This document shows positions 63,447 to 64,000 of a stretch of DNA of 64,000 nt, in pieces. Source of the stretch: Anodontia alba (taxonomy: Eukaryota; Mollusca; Bivalvia; Lucinida; Lucinidae); NCBI GenBank assembly GCA_964016985.1, contig OZ024827.1:81109835-81173834 (forward strand), read 5' to 3'. Positions within the stretch are counted from its first letter, which is position 1, and each line of letters starts with the position of its first letter. The notes beneath the pieces were generated by a model, which saw only the letters and a list, made by a program, of their open reading frames with translations, had not been told where the DNA came from and made no database searches. A program made the translations under genes and the position numbers.

Positions 63447-64000
63447 ATATTTTATTTAGAGTGGGTAACCCAATTAGAATACACCTATCTTCCTTGGGGC
63501 CCTATTTAACAAATTAACAAGCATAGCAATTATATTACAAACATATGCATCGTAACGTCCATAACATTGAAAATGAATTGATGATGAAACTTCAGTGAGT
63601 CTTCTAAAACATTGACAAACATATAAGCACACAGACAAATAGGTAGACGGACAAACAGGCAGAGGCAAGCATACAGACAGGCAGACACACGAATAACAAA
63701 TTTCAACATTAAGAGCAAATATTGATAAAAAGCACACACTGGCGATGGAGCTAAACCTTTTTGACTTTTATTATACATTTAGTGGCAATTAGTATACATA
63801 TACATATAAATAAACATAAACTTTATTGTTTGATCTATTCAGTGCATGTTTTTGACAAATTTATATAAATGTCACGTGCCCGCTGTGTACTTAAATATGA
63901 CATAAGAATCCCAGTTATCACCTTATGTAGTATGAACTCTAGCTGCTGGTACGTGCATATACTATTAATACACATATGTATGGATATTGTACGTACATAA
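63447..64000. other. No gene seen; insertion in a hairpin, then unassigned DNA
   Basis: CAGACAGGCAGACA-like imperfect repeats near 63620-63690. No EGF exon is visible here, so the next upstream exon of the minus-strand gene is beyond the window. Confidence 0.5.

Overview
This window is nuclear DNA of an animal, most likely a bivalve mollusc. The genes have spliceosomal introns with GT/AG borders. One gene is a Toll-like receptor and another is a calcium-binding-EGF membrane protein. The rest is AT-rich non-coding DNA packed with short inverted-repeat elements, microsatellites, one tRNA-derived SINE and decayed LINE and mariner pieces. Placing it in bivalves is inference from the repeat style (for example GAGCACTTTGTGCTCAGG ends and GATCAGACGCCGC hairpins); the species cannot be fixed from the sequence alone.

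Layout. 1-1.3 kb: 3' end of a decayed LINE. 1.9-4.4 kb: satellite of 145-bp units with higher-order 435-bp and 748-bp periods. 4.5-5.4 kb: a MITE beside a mariner transposase relic. 8.8-12.4 kb (+): a Toll-like receptor, split by one intron inside its TIR domain. 12.4-24.3 kb: no gene seen, only nested repeats. One of these is a 930-bp element whose ends are fixed by a 6-bp target duplication. 24.3-35.4 kb (-): a new gene with a signal peptide, Ser/Thr-rich mucin-like exon, membrane exon and basic cytoplasmic exon; its 3' end was not found. 35.4-50 kb: repeats, a tandem tRNA-Lys-like SINE lying just upstream, and a possible 5.4-kb pair of inverted hAT-like ends. 50.1-62.4 kb (-): the 3' part of a larger gene with four EGF exons of exactly 114 bp, a membrane exon and a cytoplasmic tail with an NPVY motif. 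It runs off the right edge.

The most unusual feature is the inverted-repeat landscape. At least a dozen copies of a ~280-bp MITE (family A here) carry a central palindrome with the half-site TTAGAACCGCCTC. Two further MITE families with unrelated ends (B and C) carry the same palindrome as TTAGAATCGCCTC or TTAGAATCGCCT. In each case both arms change together. A second hairpin (GCAAACAGTGTAGA ends, family H) shows the same matched-arm variation and sits inside MITEs with at least two kinds of ends. This suggests that palindromic cores move between, or are kept matched within, elements independently of their terminal repeats.

The two minus-strand genes both encode single-pass membrane proteins and share the same exon phases around the membrane segment (enter phase 1, leave phase 2). 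With the TLR, the window holds three cell-surface proteins, but no functional link between them is shown. Family letters A, B, C, G, H, L, M, P, Q, R, S, T and V are labels made for this annotation only.
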